From Camellia lanceoleosa (lineage: Eukaryota; Streptophyta; Magnoliopsida; Ericales; Theaceae): a DNA stretch of 64,000 nt. This document shows, piece by piece, positions 1 to 12,922 of this stretch. How positions within the stretch are numbered: the first letter of the stretch is position 1; every line of letters starts with the position of its first letter. The stretch is from positions 99,114,182 to 99,178,181 of the forward strand of contig CM045761.1 of assembly GCA_025200525.1 (NCBI GenBank), given 5' to 3'. A model generated the notes under the pieces. The model was not told where the DNA came from, did no database searches, and saw only the letters and a list, made by a program, of their open reading frames with translations. The translations under genes were made by a program, and so were the position numbers.

Positions 1-1190
1 ACTCCAACCCCAAAACAAATGTAAAAGAAGACGAAATGAAGGAATGAGATGCACTTTCGTATCAATCAACATATTGGCTAAGGAATTGAATAGCAAAAAG
101 TTACCTCTCACAATAGGAGGTACCAGCAATTGCTTCAGTGTGGTAATAGCATACACACGACTTGGAGGCCTTTGATCAACTTGCTCACCTTTCGGAGCAT
201 AGGCTTGAAGAACTAATTGAGCCAAAGTGGCTCCATGATTACACCGAGGCTTGAATTGACTAAGCTCTTGATGGGTCTATGCGCCTCAAACTAGACACAC
301 CAAATGTGTCACTGATTGAGGTAAAACATCCTCAAATGCCCAGTTTGCCCACATTGATAATAGGTAGGTGACTGCTTTCTCTCTTTATCCTAACTCTCAG
401 AATGAATTGAAGACGGTATAGACTATTGCCCTCCTCCTCTCTGAGGACAAGCTGAAAACTTGTGGCCCAACTAACCACACTTAAAGCACGTAAATCCATC
501 TTGGTTGCTTCTCCTCGAACTAGAGCTTGGTACAATAAAGTAGATCTAGATTGCAAAGCTTGGGACTACTGTGAGGTAGAACCCCTCTGCTTTTTGTTCT
601 CCCTCGCATCCTCTTGAGACTCTTACCCTTCTTCCTGAAACCTCTCATCCGTTCCTACTCCGTTTGAATCACCACCTCCAAATAGGCTGCCGATTCGACA
701 AGGCGCCTATAGTCCCGAATCACAGACCTGACCACTTTGAAAAGGAGCCTGGTCCTCAAACTCGATACAACGGTGTTCCTTCATCACCACAAGTTTCAAT
801 GCAAACCTCGAGAGGCCAGTGAAGGCCACCTCAAACTTGGTCACTAGTGTGCTCAACTGCTTGAGCTTCAAAAATTGCTCTCTCAGCTTTTCCCTCGCTG
901 TGGTTGTAGAAACTTATCTTGGAAGGCATTAACAAAAGCCCCCAAAGTCACTTGAAGCTTGACCTCTTCTGAGACTTCCACTATTGACCTACGTCACCTT
1001 TAAACTGAAAGGCTGCTGAGGTCACCCTCAAACCATCATCGTTGATGCCAAGCATCTCAAACGTGTTCACCATTTACTTGAGCCGCTCGTCAGTCTTTAG
1101 TGGCTTTTTTGGATCACCCACAAATTCATCTGGATTCAACCAAAAGAACTCCCTCTTTATAAAAGATGGCCATATCTCTGCAACATGGAT
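1..1190 (-). pseudogene. Ty3/gypsy gag-protease relic of element A
   Basis: Read on the minus strand, this stretch holds a decayed retrotransposon polyprotein. From about 1180 downward are phrases typical of plant gag (a NPDEFVGDPKKP-like start, then MLGINDDG and a capsid-like stretch). At 447-488 there is a CCHC zinc knuckle with the exact C-x2-C-x4-H-x4-C spacing; one spacer codon is TAG, a premature stop. Below about 250 follows a stretch resembling the run-up to the aspartic protease (R-V-Y-A-[IL]-T, then N-S-L-A-N-M-L-I-D), where the window ends. Many stops and frame changes show it is dead. The order gag-knuckle-protease on this strand means the pol genes lie to the left, outside the window. 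Class is judged from motifs only. Confidence 0.8.
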
Positions 1191-1782
1191 CTAAACTTGA
1201 TTTTCAGCTCTAAGAATGTCCATGGATTCCAGCAATGCTCCTGCCATTTCACGGACTATGGCGTCCATGGCTTGCTGGTCTGCTGGTTCGGCCACGTTTG
1301 CCTGACCAACCCCTCCTCTTGTGTAGGAATTTTATCTAGAATTAGCATTTCCTGTCATCTAGACCTACCACACCTACCACTGTTACGTCCGCGACCTGAC
1401 ATACTAATAAAGGAAACACAAAATTTAGCACATTTACAATGTGCCATAACTAATTCACACATGTCCTAATACAGTGGACAACATATAATTTACTTCACTT
1501 ATGCACCAAATCACGTATTCACAAACGAATTTCCTTTCTAAATAATAACTATTCCACGACATTGTAGAGTTCCTATGAGAATTAGCAGTAATCAAATGCT
1601 TTTCTAATGGGACTTCTAGAAATTCATAGACACAATCAATATCATATTCACTTAATCACATAAGCATATTATCACATAGCATACCAAGTATATGTCTATT
1701 ACTTATCTAGTGAGACAAATCCATTGTAATAATAACTACGTCCCACGACCCAAAGTATTCAAATTTGGTAGCTCGATACAGT
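1191..1782 (-). other. 5' leader and primer-binding site of element A
   Basis: This lies between the gag start and the LTR of element A and has no coding potential I would trust. At 1771-1782 the sequence GCTCGATACAG is a one-base-deleted form of the reverse complement of TGGTATCAGAGC, the initiator-Met tRNA primer site seen intact at 50526-50537. It abuts TGTAATGCCCC at 1783, the LTR end. Confidence 0.6.
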
Positions 1783-1918
1783 TGTAATGCCCCAAAATTA
1801 TAACAATAGATAACCTCATAACCCATCAGCGAACGATATGTGGATACTCATCGATTCAATCATTCATTAAGACAATATTACCGAACATTCTCTCTTTCAT
1901 TAATTCTTTTAATGTAGT
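1783..1918 (-). repeat. LTR of element A, first segment
   Basis: This is the 3' end of the minus-strand LTR, starting TGTAATGCCCC next to the degenerate primer site. It is interrupted at 1919 by LTR T1. Element A's LTR resumes near 6152 and again after 10915, as shown by sequence of the same general style as the LTRs of element C (for example the phrase GTGAGCTAAAGCCTA, near 6450 here and near 46480 in C). Confidence 0.6.
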
Positions 1919-2364
1919 TGTAGACACCCATTTTTACCGTCCTCAAGACTTAGGCGTCATCGTTTGAACACGATGATCTTCCTTGTTTGTGTTCGTTTTG
2001 AGTTCGAAGGACTTCGGTGCCGTTGTGCCTTAAGATCTCTCAACTTATTTGTTTTGTGCTTGGTAGTGGACCGAGGACTTGTGTTTTGCTTCTAAGGGTA
2101 GGAGGTGGCTTGTCGACCATCCCTTAAACCCAGCCATGGCATGAAGCCCGAAGCCTTGTTTTATTTTCACCGGCCATTGGCGATGGCGGTTGGCTCTTAT
2201 TATTAATTGGCCGACCATATATTTGGCCGATGGACTCCTTTTCTAGCAGTACCTCCTTTTTTCCTTTTTTTGGGCATTGTGCATGCCGGTTGTGCTAGCT
2301 AGAGTGCCTGAGTTGTCCTCCATACGTGTATGAAGGAGTTGCACCCTTTGCACTCTTTTGGCCT

Positions 2365-2524
2365 AGCTTCTTGAGGAAGCTTGGACCTTTGTCTTAGCTT
2401 CCTCAAGCTTGGACCCTGTCTCGGCTTCCTCGGAAGCCTTGGCCTGGCTTGGCTTCTTTAAAGCCTTGACCTCTTTGCTTAGCTTTCTTTAGAAGACTTG
2501 AGCCCTTGCCTTGTCTATATAAGG
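2365..2524 (+). promoter_or_regulatory. Promoter of LTR T1: palindrome cluster plus TATA box
   Basis: A run of related dyad words (AGCTTCTTGAGGAAGCTT, CTTCCTCAAGCTTGG, CTTCCTCGGAAGCC, GGCTTCTTTAAAGCC) ends just before TATATAAGG at 2516-2524. The position about 600 bp into the LTR and the plant-like TATA box suggest the U3 promoter of the retrotransposon. Confidence 0.55.
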
Positions 2525-4740
2525 AGGCCCACCCTCTCCTTTGAAGAGGTTCAGCAAAACCACACCTAATATCACATATATTTGGTATATACACCACTCT
2601 CTCTCTATATCTCCCTCTCTCTCTTCGTTTGTGTGTGTTAGAGAGCCTTAAAGTGTGTTTTGTTCTTAGTTTTACACTAGGACACATAGTATTACACCAT
2701 ACTTTGGTTCTTGAGGTGTTGAGAGATTGTTCTTGGAAGTTTTGGGTTGGTTTTGATCAGAAAAAGGGGCTGGACTTGCTGCTCTTCAAGTGTTCTTCAA
2801 GGGTGAGTATAGTTGCTTTATATTCCCCATTCTTGCACTAGTTTTTAACCTATCTTGCATACTGATTTAAGCTTTGTGTATAACTGAAAAAAGTCTTGTA
2901 TTTGCATGCTTAAGATCTTTCATTAAGGCCTCTTTTGTGTTTGGGGTCGACCTCCCCCTCTTAGGCCTTGTTTGGCCCCTTTTTGTGCCTTCTTTATTGA
3001 GCTTTGGAATCTTTTATGTATTGGCCTTCTCACCACTGAAATCCAGTGGATTTTCAGTGGTGAAGAAGAGGTTTTGAGGTCTTGCATAGGGGAGGGACAC
3101 CCCTCTCCCTTAATCTCTCTTTTGCTTATATTTTTGGCTCACAAGGGTAGCATGCATGCTTAGCTGTTTTTGGTTCCATTTGAGAGGTTTTTGGATGTTA
3201 TTTGGTCATATTATATCACTGTTTTTGGTCAGATTAATGGTCCATTTCATGCATCATATGCTTGCCTTATAATCCCATGTTTTGGCCTAAAATGTACTAT
3301 GTTGTAGCATGTCATTTTAGCATGAATTTGGTTTGGTTCTAAGAAGGTTTTAGCATTATTTTTTCATGCTTAAGGTCTGTCTTGGGTCTTTGGAGTCATG
3401 CTTACCATGCTTTATATAGCCTTTTTGCATTGCGGCTTGTGGGCCTTGAGTGTATGAGTCATTGGCTTGCATTACCTAGGCTATTTCAGTGATTTGGAAT
3501 CACTTATTATGCCATTTCAGTCCATGTTTTGTGCTCACATGCTTGCATTTATAATCCTTTTCATGCCTTGAAAAGATGTGATCTTATGCTCCATGTTTGG
3601 GCCTTGGTGTGTGCCTATGTGTTTGAGGCCTTGGGCTGCCATATCAGTGGGTTTCGGGACTTATTTTGGTGCATTGTAACTCTGTTTTTGGTTGCATAGT
3701 CCATGCCATGAGTGTTTGGGGTGGTTGTAATAGAATCCTCCTTTTTGTGGCCTTGAATGCCCTTTGTTTTTGGCCCATTTCTTGGCATGTTTTGACCATG
3801 TTCCATGCATGTTCTCATCCTATTTTAGTGCCTAAGTCATTTTTAGTCGCCTTGGCCTTGCGGGGCTTGGTTGATATGGCCTTAGTTCAAGCATCTTGAC
3901 TAGCTTTGAACCTTAAGTCCATTAGCATGCTTTGTTCACCTTAGGTGCATGATTTGGTATCGTTATTGGCATGATTTGAGCTTGTTATATTGTCATACCC
4001 TCATGTTTACTCCATTTTGCTCATGCGTGAATGTTGTGCATAGTGGTCTAGCTTATGGACCAATGTTGTGTTTGTATTTGCCTCCCCTTTTGGCCCTTTA
4101 ATTTGGGTGTTTTGGCCACTGTTTTGGGATGGGTTGAGGCCTCCCATTTCAGTCTAAGTCCACCATTGCATGTGTTGACGTGTTGCATTACTTTCGTTTC
4201 ATGCTTGCATTGTATCATTTTTGCACATTTGCATGTCGTTTACCTAGTTGCATTTCATATCCTAGCTTGTATGATAGGTTGCATTGCATTGTATCTTGCA
4301 TGTTTGGCACATTGCAATTGGCATGCCTTGCTAACATAACTTCATGTTGCATATTTGACCCATGTTGCATACTTGAGTCACATTGCATACTTGCATTACA
4401 TTTTGCTTGGTTTGGGATGTCAAACCAAGCATGAGGAATGAGGGGCGTTCGTACTCAAAGTGACGTAACGCGCCTCAATCCTCGGTCGCCGAATGTCCTT
4501 GATCTCAACATGATAGGGCATAGGCACTCATTTGTTTTGATGCATACATTTACATTGATTTGCAAGCTTGGCGCCTTTGGCCATCATGCATCGAGATGCA
4601 CGGTTGGTGGCCCGAGGACCAAGGGCCACACTCCCTTGAGTTCATAGCATGATTGGGAGAGTGACCATGCACACATTGCTTTGAAATTCCCATGCCATGC
4701 ATTATGCGTCCTCATTGCTATCAAAATAGGGCTCTGCAGG

Positions 4741-4870
4741 AAGGAATGGCCGGTCGGCCACTTACAATGCTGACCGGCTACCAAAGTCCAGCCGATGGTT
4801 CATTTTTTGGCCGATGGCCACATTCTCATAGCCGGTAATGCTCTATCACGGCCAGTGGCATCCCACGACA
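4741..4870 (+). repeat. Second GGCCGG-type palindrome cluster in T1
   Basis: GGCCGGTCGGCC, GACCGGCT, GGCCGATGGCC, GCCGGTA and CGGCCAGTGGC occur within 130 bp. T2 (55596-55660) and T3 (58138-58205) have a comparable second cluster downstream of their TATA boxes, so this is a family trait, not chance. Confidence 0.55.
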
Positions 4871-6151
4871 CTCAGGGAGTTATTCAGAAGGGTCCTGGAA
4901 ACTTTCATAATTTTCAGAAGAGTAAGGCGGTGTAAACTGAGGCGACAGTGGCATGACACCGGGTTTCCGGCAAAAGCGAGTCAAGCATGCATCATCCAGC
5001 ATTAGAAAGGTGCGGCCATTTTCTTTGTAATTAATTTGTTAATTAATTAGAAGTTTTGTAATATTTAATTAACTATAGTAGTTAGTTATTTATTGATTTG
5101 TATAATTTAGTCGGACCCTCGGCGAGGGCAATTGTGTAATAAGTGTGCGTGTGTGATGTATGTCTTCCAACCCACGTCTTCCTCCCTTTTATTTACCATC
5201 TTATGATGGTTAGTTTAGGGCATGTTTCAATTAGCATACTTATGCTGCATGTTTGCATCCATTCATTTGTCTTGCATGCACCGACTCGGCGCATCATACT
5301 AACTACATCGTATTTCAATTCCAAGTTGAATACATGCTATCTATTGCATTTCACATGTCATCTTAGAATAGCCGAACCTAGCTTAGTTGCATCATGCATG
5401 TGTTGCATTAGCCATCTTAACATGAACTAGGATCATGCATATGATTACTAACTAGTTTGTTTTGGCTCGAATCTTGAGTAGCGTTTATGCTTTAGCATCC
5501 TTGCATGTGTGTAGTGGCTGCCATGATAGTATGCTTACCATGAGGCTATGTGCTTATGTGACATAAGCTGCGAATGCATGTGGGTGAAGGTTGGATTGCT
5601 TGAGTTGGAATAACTTCGTTGAAATCCGTGTTTTAGCCTACTCATGAGTAGCAAATTCCAAACCATTTTCAAAGCGAATGGATATGCAATGCTTTGTTCC
5701 AAATTAGGCGATCTAGTCTATACTTTTGTGTTGTCGCATCACATAGTAAGGTTAGATAATTAATCGGAATAAACGCATAATATTTTCAAAACTAGATATC
5801 ATGGTTAGTAGAGGCCAATCTTTGATCGGCGGCGGGGGTGCTCATAGTGACCTTCCCCAATTGTATCCAAGTTCGAGCGAGGCAACTTTGGTGATGACGG
5901 ACACGTGGCCTTAGGCAAACGAGTCAGGGTTTCCTAAATTCCCCCCCATAAAAAAAATATTTAGATGGCAACTCTGATTCGCAAAGCGATCTGTTTGGCA
6001 CTTCTTTCAAAAATCTGTTTTCCAAAATGATTTGCGGATTTGGACTCTTTGGTGATTTATCAATCTCGCATTGCACTTTGCGAGATCAGTTAAGCTGTGA
6101 CTATTTGAGTCGAACTATAGCATGAGGCCACAGTGCGTCTCTGATGGTACA

Positions 6152-7577
6152 ACAATGACATCACATGCATTAATACATTCATTAACCCTTAGATATGAAA
6201 CTATAGCATGTGACGGATATACATAGAACAAAAGAAGAAAAAAGAATTTCTTGCCCAATGGCTACATATTTTAAGGCGATATTTGGTTACAACGAAAGTA
6301 AGTCAAGCCTAATACAAATAAATAGCCGAGGCATATACAAAAGATATTCTGACACAAAAATAAATGAGCCATCATTTCTAAGATCCTCTCAAGCTAAGTC
6401 TTTGGCGAGAGGCATACAATCGACATCGAAAGTTGGTTTCCACATAGGGTGAGCTAAAGCCTAATAGAGATTATTTTAATATCTTGCATGATACTTAACA
6501 AAGTCATATGGTAAATGCATATGAATGCCATTTACCAAAACATTACATTTTCTTTTTCAAAAGCGATGCAATGACATGTTTATAAATCAATTCTTAAACC
6601 AATACTTTTAAATCAAAAAAGCTGGTTAGTGGATACACAACATTGAGAATCTCTAAGTCGTGTTTTTCGATGGGCTATACAAGCACTATCAAAGCCATTT
6701 TATAGGTACTAACAGGAAGGATCGACACCTAACCGCGCAGGTTTCTGGACTTTGATCATGGACACACAGGCCTACATAGGTAATACCATAACCACACCTC
6801 CTCACTAGGTTCACTACGGTACTCACCTTTGTTTCTTTTTTTCAAAATGATACGTTTTCAATGTATAAATATAAAGCGATGTTCAATGCAAGATGTATGA
6901 GTAATTGGTTTCAATTAACCTAATCCTTATGTAATTTCTACAACAATCAAAGTTATCATCCACCGATAGCCCACAACAGATATCTTCATACAAGAAATCA
7001 ATTATAACGAACAGATAGAAATTTCAAATTTTCAATATATGAATAACAATGCATGTTTCATTCCACTTTCCAACTCAACAAGGGTCCGACATATCCCCAT
7101 CATTCACTTCCTTATTCAAAAACAATGATTTCTAAGGTTTTCCAACAAAGCATCTGTTTCCTTCAAAAATTCATTTAGAGGAGAGTTTTAAGATTGCAAT
7201 TCAACTCATCAATATAACCATTTCCACAACATTTCTCATGAACCCATTTGAAAACCCCACTTTTATACTTCTAAAATCAACCCAAATCATTCCAAATCAA
7301 ACCCACAACTACCAAAACACTACTTTTTTCAAGGAACACATAACAAGATTAAATACCATCTGAGTACTAAAAAATCCCTACCTCAAGGTATGAAGAGAAT
7401 AGGAATAAATCCCAAAATTTGACAGAGACCAAAGATTGAACTTTTTCGATTAAAATGTTTATCTCTACGAGCTCTACACTTTATCCCAAAGCACCAGGAT
7501 GGCAAGAATAATGGATTAGGGTATATGGGAAGGTTTATGTGAGATTTTAGAGAGAGAAATTTCAGCTAGAGAGCTTT

Positions 7578-7618
<41 letters not shown>

Positions 7619-8119
7619 CAAAAAGTGAAAGAAAAACTCTTTTCCCCATACCTTTATACGCACAGATCGCTCGAGTGACTAAAATATCGCTCGAGCGTTA
7701 GACACAGAATATTGCTCAAGCGACCAATCCATGGCTTGAGCAAATAAACCAAACTCCCAGAACATCAATCCTGTAAAATAGATTGCTCAAGCGAACTAAC
7801 CATCGCTTGAGCAAAGAATGCTCTCCTCGTAGAAGTTCAGACTTGTAAACACAAATTTTGGGAGAAACAAAAGACCGCTAGAGCGAAGAAATGACCACTC
7901 AAGCGAACTCAACAACAAGAAAACATAAATTCCTTTGACATACTAACTCCCAACCAGTTCAAAACCAAATCCAACAAATCCAAACAACCAATCCCAATCA
8001 ACAACAAGACAAAAATGAGTATAAACAACAACAATGGGTATTAGATCCCGAATAAAAGAATATCAAAGGGTCAGGTCTTAACCGGGGCTATAGGGTTTGA
8101 GTGTTGTAGAGAGAGACAG
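6152..8119 (-). repeat. LTR of element A, second segment
   Basis: This continues the minus-strand LTR after T1. Landmarks are the LTR-style phrase near 6450, an (AG)n run at about 7570-7614, a TATAAA on the minus strand at about 7653-7658, and a palindrome cluster at 7666-7915. It stops at 8115-8119 (GACAG), the target duplication of solo LTR B. ORFs here are short and unconvincing. Confidence 0.6.
7651..7915 (-). promoter_or_regulatory. Palindrome cluster and TATA box of LTR A
   Basis: About eight copies of a CGCTCGAGCG-like word lie at 7667-7912. They include one exact CGCTCGAGCG and variants such as CGCTCGAGTG, TGCTCAAGCG, GGCTTGAGCA and CGCTAGAGCG. They end just upstream (minus-strand sense) of CGTATAAAGG (7651-7660), with a CT-rich tract about 40 bp beyond. 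Most variants are C-to-T or G-to-A changes. Confidence 0.55.
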
Positions 8120-10915
8120 TGTGAGGCCTTGAATTTTTTATTTCTTTAAGGTCCTCACTTTTGGATCATTTCAATGAAAACTTTTGATTCCTTGTTTACT
8201 TGCAATTTCAACCTTAGAATTTAGAACGCATCCCGATCGAAACCATACAAACCATAATCGATCTCGGTAGCTTAGTAACCATTATTATTACCCTAATCAT
8301 AATTAATTAACTCCCTAATTATAGATTCATTGCTCAAAACCCTAGGTTTTTGGTTTTCTTTATGTTCGTTCAAGCGATCATCTATTAATTCAAAAATAAT
8401 AAACCTAAATCGAATTGTTTTCCCTAACCCTTATTTAATTAAATACTATACTTAAATAGATTTTCCAAGTCATAAATTAGAGCCCTAACCCTCACACTTT
8501 AACTAAATTACATTTTGGCCCCAACCTAGTACCATTATATACATATATATATACATACTTGTACCTTCTTAAACAAATAATTTTGTACACAAAATATCTT
8601 CAAATTATATTGAATTTGTACACACAAAAAAACATGAAGAAAATTCCCCAAATCCCATGTGCTATGTCCGGCCACCCCATATATATATATATATATATAC
8701 ACGTCATGTACTTTTGAATACAACAATTCAAGGAATTAAGGAAAAAGTATTCAAGTACCCCCAAAAATGGGAACTTTGCTTGTACCTCCAATTACATCCT
8801 AGCTAAGCCCTAACTAGATAATCTTTTGAGGTCCCTAATCCACCTTATTCCATTACATTTCAATTAAATACAAGTTCATTTCATTAAATTCCAACCAATG
8901 GGCATTTTGGACTTTTCACACCAATATTTATATACATACACCACCTCTCTCCACATTTTTGAGCACAGAACACACTCATACAACCCACACACGCCCACGG
9001 CTAAGGAGGAGAGGAGAGGAAGATAGTGAGCTTTGGTGATGGAGGTGAGGAAAGAGAAGAACCCTTGTGCAATTCGGCATCAAGCATGCCATAACACAAC
9101 TCTCTTTTTTATTTTTTCATTCAAATACATGATATTAGAAGCTTAAAATATTAATTTCAGAATATATGGTGTTTATATGTTTAAATAAGAAGAATGGAAC
9201 CTTCGTTGTCACCTTGCATGAGTTCTTCCTTAAAATGAAACAAGGCTATCTTTTTCTAACCATTTCTCACATTATTTCCAAAAGCATACCTTTATTCTAA
9301 AAACATGAGTTATTTATATACTATTTAGCATGTTTCCATCATAAGAGAAGTGAAAAATTACTCATGGTTTCCCTATTTTTTTATTACTCTTTTTATTTCA
9401 AGCTTTGTGCAATAAAGACCGGTATTTTCAGCCCACTTTAAAACATTCTATAAAAACGCAAAAAATTATCTTGACCTCATTTTTATATCAAAACTTTCCT
9501 TGAAGTGTTATTTTTCAAGTAAAAATGGTTTCATTAAAAATGAGTGGTTTAAGAGAAATTTCAATTTTCATAACGATCGTGAATCTTGTGATTGCTAGAG
9601 TAGTTTTTAATAACTAAAAATATAGGAAAGCTATCCCATTTTCAAAAGAGGATTTGGAAACTAGATAAAATTCTCTAAAAATCCTAGGAAGCCCAAGTTT
9701 AGGAAAAAATCTGAAAATGTCTCTTGGATTGTGATCTTTAAAGTATATCTAATCTTGAAATTCATTTTTGTTTATGATTTCATACTTTTAATTTCTTGAA
9801 TGTGCTTCTTATTGATGGTTCAATCCTTACTATGACATCTAAGTATGTTTGTGATTATATTACCTTAATCTTATGCCATGAATGTTCATTGTTGTGTAGA
9901 AATTGTTATTTCAATTGCTTGCACTAAGCATGATTAAAGCACCTAAACTAATGGGAAACTTAAAAAGGGTGGTAATGGGTTTTCGATCTCTTGAATGATG
10001 TTATGAGATAAGGATTGTGATGATTTCATGTAGTGGTTGGCGGGACGTGTTCCCTATTGAAAGTAAGGTCTTGCACAAGTAATTGTTCCTGAGCCCTTCA
10101 ATGGATCAGTTATATTCGGACCCTAGGTGGTTTGGGTGTGATAAGGTGGGAGGAGGTTATAGGCAAGGCCCTTATTTTTTCCGTCTCTTTTGAGGTCCTC
10201 AGTTGGTGCTACGCGATATGTAAATGTTGTAGGCATTCGAGGTAAGGCCTACAAAACAATAAAAGATGGGGCATATGAAATCTGTTTGGTGGATTTCTAG
10301 ATTACTAACACCTAACATTTGTAACCCTCTACTTGTTTCCTTGCTTACTTGTTCATTAAGCTTAAATGTATATTGCAATTATGAATGTGTATTGAACTAA
10401 AAAAAAAAAATAGGTGAGTTGTGTGTATGATTACTGGGCATTCCAAACTCGTGACGTTTCATATCAAGTACCGAAGAAACCTACGTAGATGATGGAGAAC
10501 TAGAAACTTTTGAAGACTATTGGTATCCTAGATGAAGTAGAAGTTATTTTGTTTAAAGTCCATCTGTATTTATTTATTTATTTATTTATTTTAATCTTTT
10601 GGGAATGTAATATTGACTGAACTTTGGTTTGTACTAAATTTCAACTTTTGTAACTATTGTTACTCATATATATATATATATATATATACATATATTTTGT
10701 GAACATATCCTTACCCGTTGGTCAGCTTATGTAGCTCTTGTGTTAATACCTTGTTAAGATCTGTCTAAAAAGTAGATTTGTTATCTAAGGTGTTTGGATT
10801 TTGAAGAGAGACTATATTGACTCCTTCAACTTTTCTGAAATCTTGGTTATTGATCAAAGGACTTATTAGTGACATTGTCTTGACCTCAACCCTAGAGTAG
10901 AATTAAGGTGTTATA
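8120..10915 (+). mobile_element. Solo LTR B with GACAG target duplication
   Basis: It starts TGTGAGGCCTTG and ends GGTGTTATA (expected ...TACA with one transition). GACAG flanks both sides (8115-8119 and 10916-10920). No internal domain, primer site or coding sequence is present, so it is a 2796-bp solo LTR left by LTR-LTR recombination. It contains (TA)n tracts near 8680 and 10665 and no gene. Family assignment to the A/C/D group rests on its general end pattern. Confidence 0.75.
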
Positions 10916-10920
10916 GACAG

Positions 10921-11066
10921 AGAAGAATCGTAACTATCGATATCACTTGTATCTCTTATATATTTCTAGGCCGTTAGATCATTTGCTGAGAAATAATCAC
11001 AACTGTCCAAATGTCCTTGTAGGACATTTTCAAATACCTCATTCCCTTGTTATATAGGTATGAGTA
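10921..11066 (-). repeat. LTR of element A, last recognisable segment
   Basis: Sequence after the B duplication reads on from 8119, as expected if B interrupted one LTR. The outer (5') end of LTR A is not defined; I lose it near the small repeat at 11067. Confidence 0.35.
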
Positions 11067-11298
11067 ACAGTAATGCTATGCACACATAGGACCAAGCACG
11101 GATACTATTCATCTGGATGACTGGCCGAATGACCATGCAGTCATCCAGGTAGAGCTTATCAATTGTAGCTATCATCTTGTCAACCGCGACTGTCATCTTA
11201 TTGACCGTGGCTATCATCTTGCCATCAGATCGACCACCTGACCGTCTGAATGAATAGTTTCTATGTTTGATTTTGTGTTTGGTACATACCATTATTGT
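11067..11298. mobile_element. Possible small inverted-repeat element (MITE)
   Basis: The ends are imperfect inverted copies: ACAGTAATGCTATGCACA at the left, and at the right (reverse complement) ACAATAATGGTATGTACC. Inside are three diverged repeats of about 21-24 bp (CTATCATCTTG...ACCG). No clean flanking duplication was found, so the class is open. Confidence 0.4.
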
Positions 11299-12411
11299 AA
11301 GTAGAAGATTTTCATTAGATGCTATAAAAGGCCTCTATGTGTCAATGTAAATTGTTGAAATGTGTCATTGCTAATTGAGAGATTTTATGTCTTTTAAGAC
11401 TCTTATTTTTCATTTTTATGGTCTTTTCATTTTCTCTTTGTTAAAAAATACTCTAACTTGCATCCATATTTTGCTTTGAATCTCATTTTTATTTTTTATA
11501 ATTTTTATATCTTTTAGTTTCTTCATATCTTCTCTATTTGTGGTCTTTTTTTTTCTTTTTCTTTTTTTTTTTGATAAAAAAATGTGACAATTATCTTTAA
11601 AAGTTATTTAGTCTCTTTATTTTGTATATACTATAACTTTTTGCTCCAAGAAATTTGTCTCTTCATTATTTTATCAATTATTTCCCTATTATTATTGTCT
11701 CCTTGTGTTTTGAGATTGCAATTGTAGTATAAATTTTGAGTAATTTAGTACTATTGATTTTAATTTGATCAAGTTCTTTAACAATTGATTATCAATGGAT
11801 TGTATAAATTTAGGGAAAAATTACCCATAAATCCTATGTAGAGTAATGTTGATCCATTTGAACCTAAGAGTTTTCTTATGAATTGAATGGTCCTGTTTGA
11901 TTTGAAAATGTGTATTTATTTGATTTGACTCGTTTACCCTTTTGGTTGATTCAGTTGTTATCCATTCTGATTTGGTATGCTGTGAGAATGGTATTGTGTG
12001 TAATGTTTCTTTCTCTTTGAGTGATTGAGGGGAGTGATTCACAATGTTTATTTTTGGTGGTTGATGTGGTTTTTGGCATACATAAGAAACTCTATTTTGC
12101 GAGGGAGGTAAAAATCGTATTTGGTGGTGTGGTTTTTTGTCGAAGTAGCTATGTTTACATTTTGCTGGTCCACTCAGCTTGTTTCAAGGTGGGTGTGTTT
12201 TCATTTTTAATTGTTTTTTGGGTTTTTCGATTCGTTTTGGTGTTGTTTGGTTGTTTTGTGCTGGTGTTGTGTTATCTGGAATGGTGGATGGGTGGGTAGG
12301 GAAATTTTATGGTTATGATTTGTGATATGAAATTTTGTGTATATCAATGGGTTCGATGATGCATTGCCTCTGTTTGTGGCCTAATGCACGGTATTTGGTT
12401 TTTGGTGCTTA
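11299..12411. other. AT-rich intergenic DNA, no gene seen
   Basis: T-rich, low-complexity sequence. A 92-codon ORF at 12021-12299 is V/F/L-rich, with composition explained by GT/T-rich DNA and no recognisable domain. It ends at the TTA target duplication (12409-12411) of the Harbinger element. Confidence 0.6.
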
Positions 12412-12922
12412 GAGCATCTCCAACCATGCTCTCTAAAATGCCTCTTCAAAGTACACAGAAAACTACCTTTTTTATTTTGCCTAACTAGTTTAGCTAGTGT
12501 ACACTCCAACCATACTCTTTATTTTAGCTAACCAATCAAACTAACTTAACTAATCTTTAAAAGAAAACTATTATAAACATTAAAAATAAATAAATAATCT
12601 TTTTATGACATCTTTGCATATATTAATGTGGCATTTGCAAATATTTATTTATTTAAAATATATAATTAAATTATTTATAAAAAAAATATTTTCAAACAAT
12701 CATATTATCTCAACGGTCATATTTTCAAGCGGTGATATTCTCTCAACGGTCATATTTTCAAACTCTCAGCGGTCATATTTTCAAAGCGGTACTATTCTCT
12801 AATGTTAATATTACATAGCGGACATATTCTTAGCGGTCATATATTTTTGTTTATAAAAAGATTTGCTCTTTCATTTTACCAATTTGAACTATATTTCTCA
12901 ACTTCATTCATTTTTTAATTAC

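Larger units (their letters stand above)
1919..6151 (+). mobile_element. Tat/Ogre-like LTR T1
   Basis: It begins TGTAGACACCC, the same start as T3 (54114) and, on the other strand, T2 (57265). It shares later landmarks with them: the CTTCCAACCCACGTCTT stretch (5160-5180), the region preceding the end (5880-6150), and an end like GGTACA. A TATA box lies at 2516. At about 4.2 kb it is longer than T2 (2.9 kb) or T3 (about 2.6 kb without its insertion). The excess is a low-complexity, TTGCAT-rich stretch at about 3150-4430. No clear 5-bp duplication was found (left GTAGT, right ACAAT), so its right boundary or history is uncertain. It holds no gene. Confidence 0.7.

Noticed and set aside
3615..4434. 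Several Cys/His-rich ORFs in T1
   Set aside because: They come from the low-complexity GCATG/TTGCAT sequence; there is no zinc-finger spacing or domain order.
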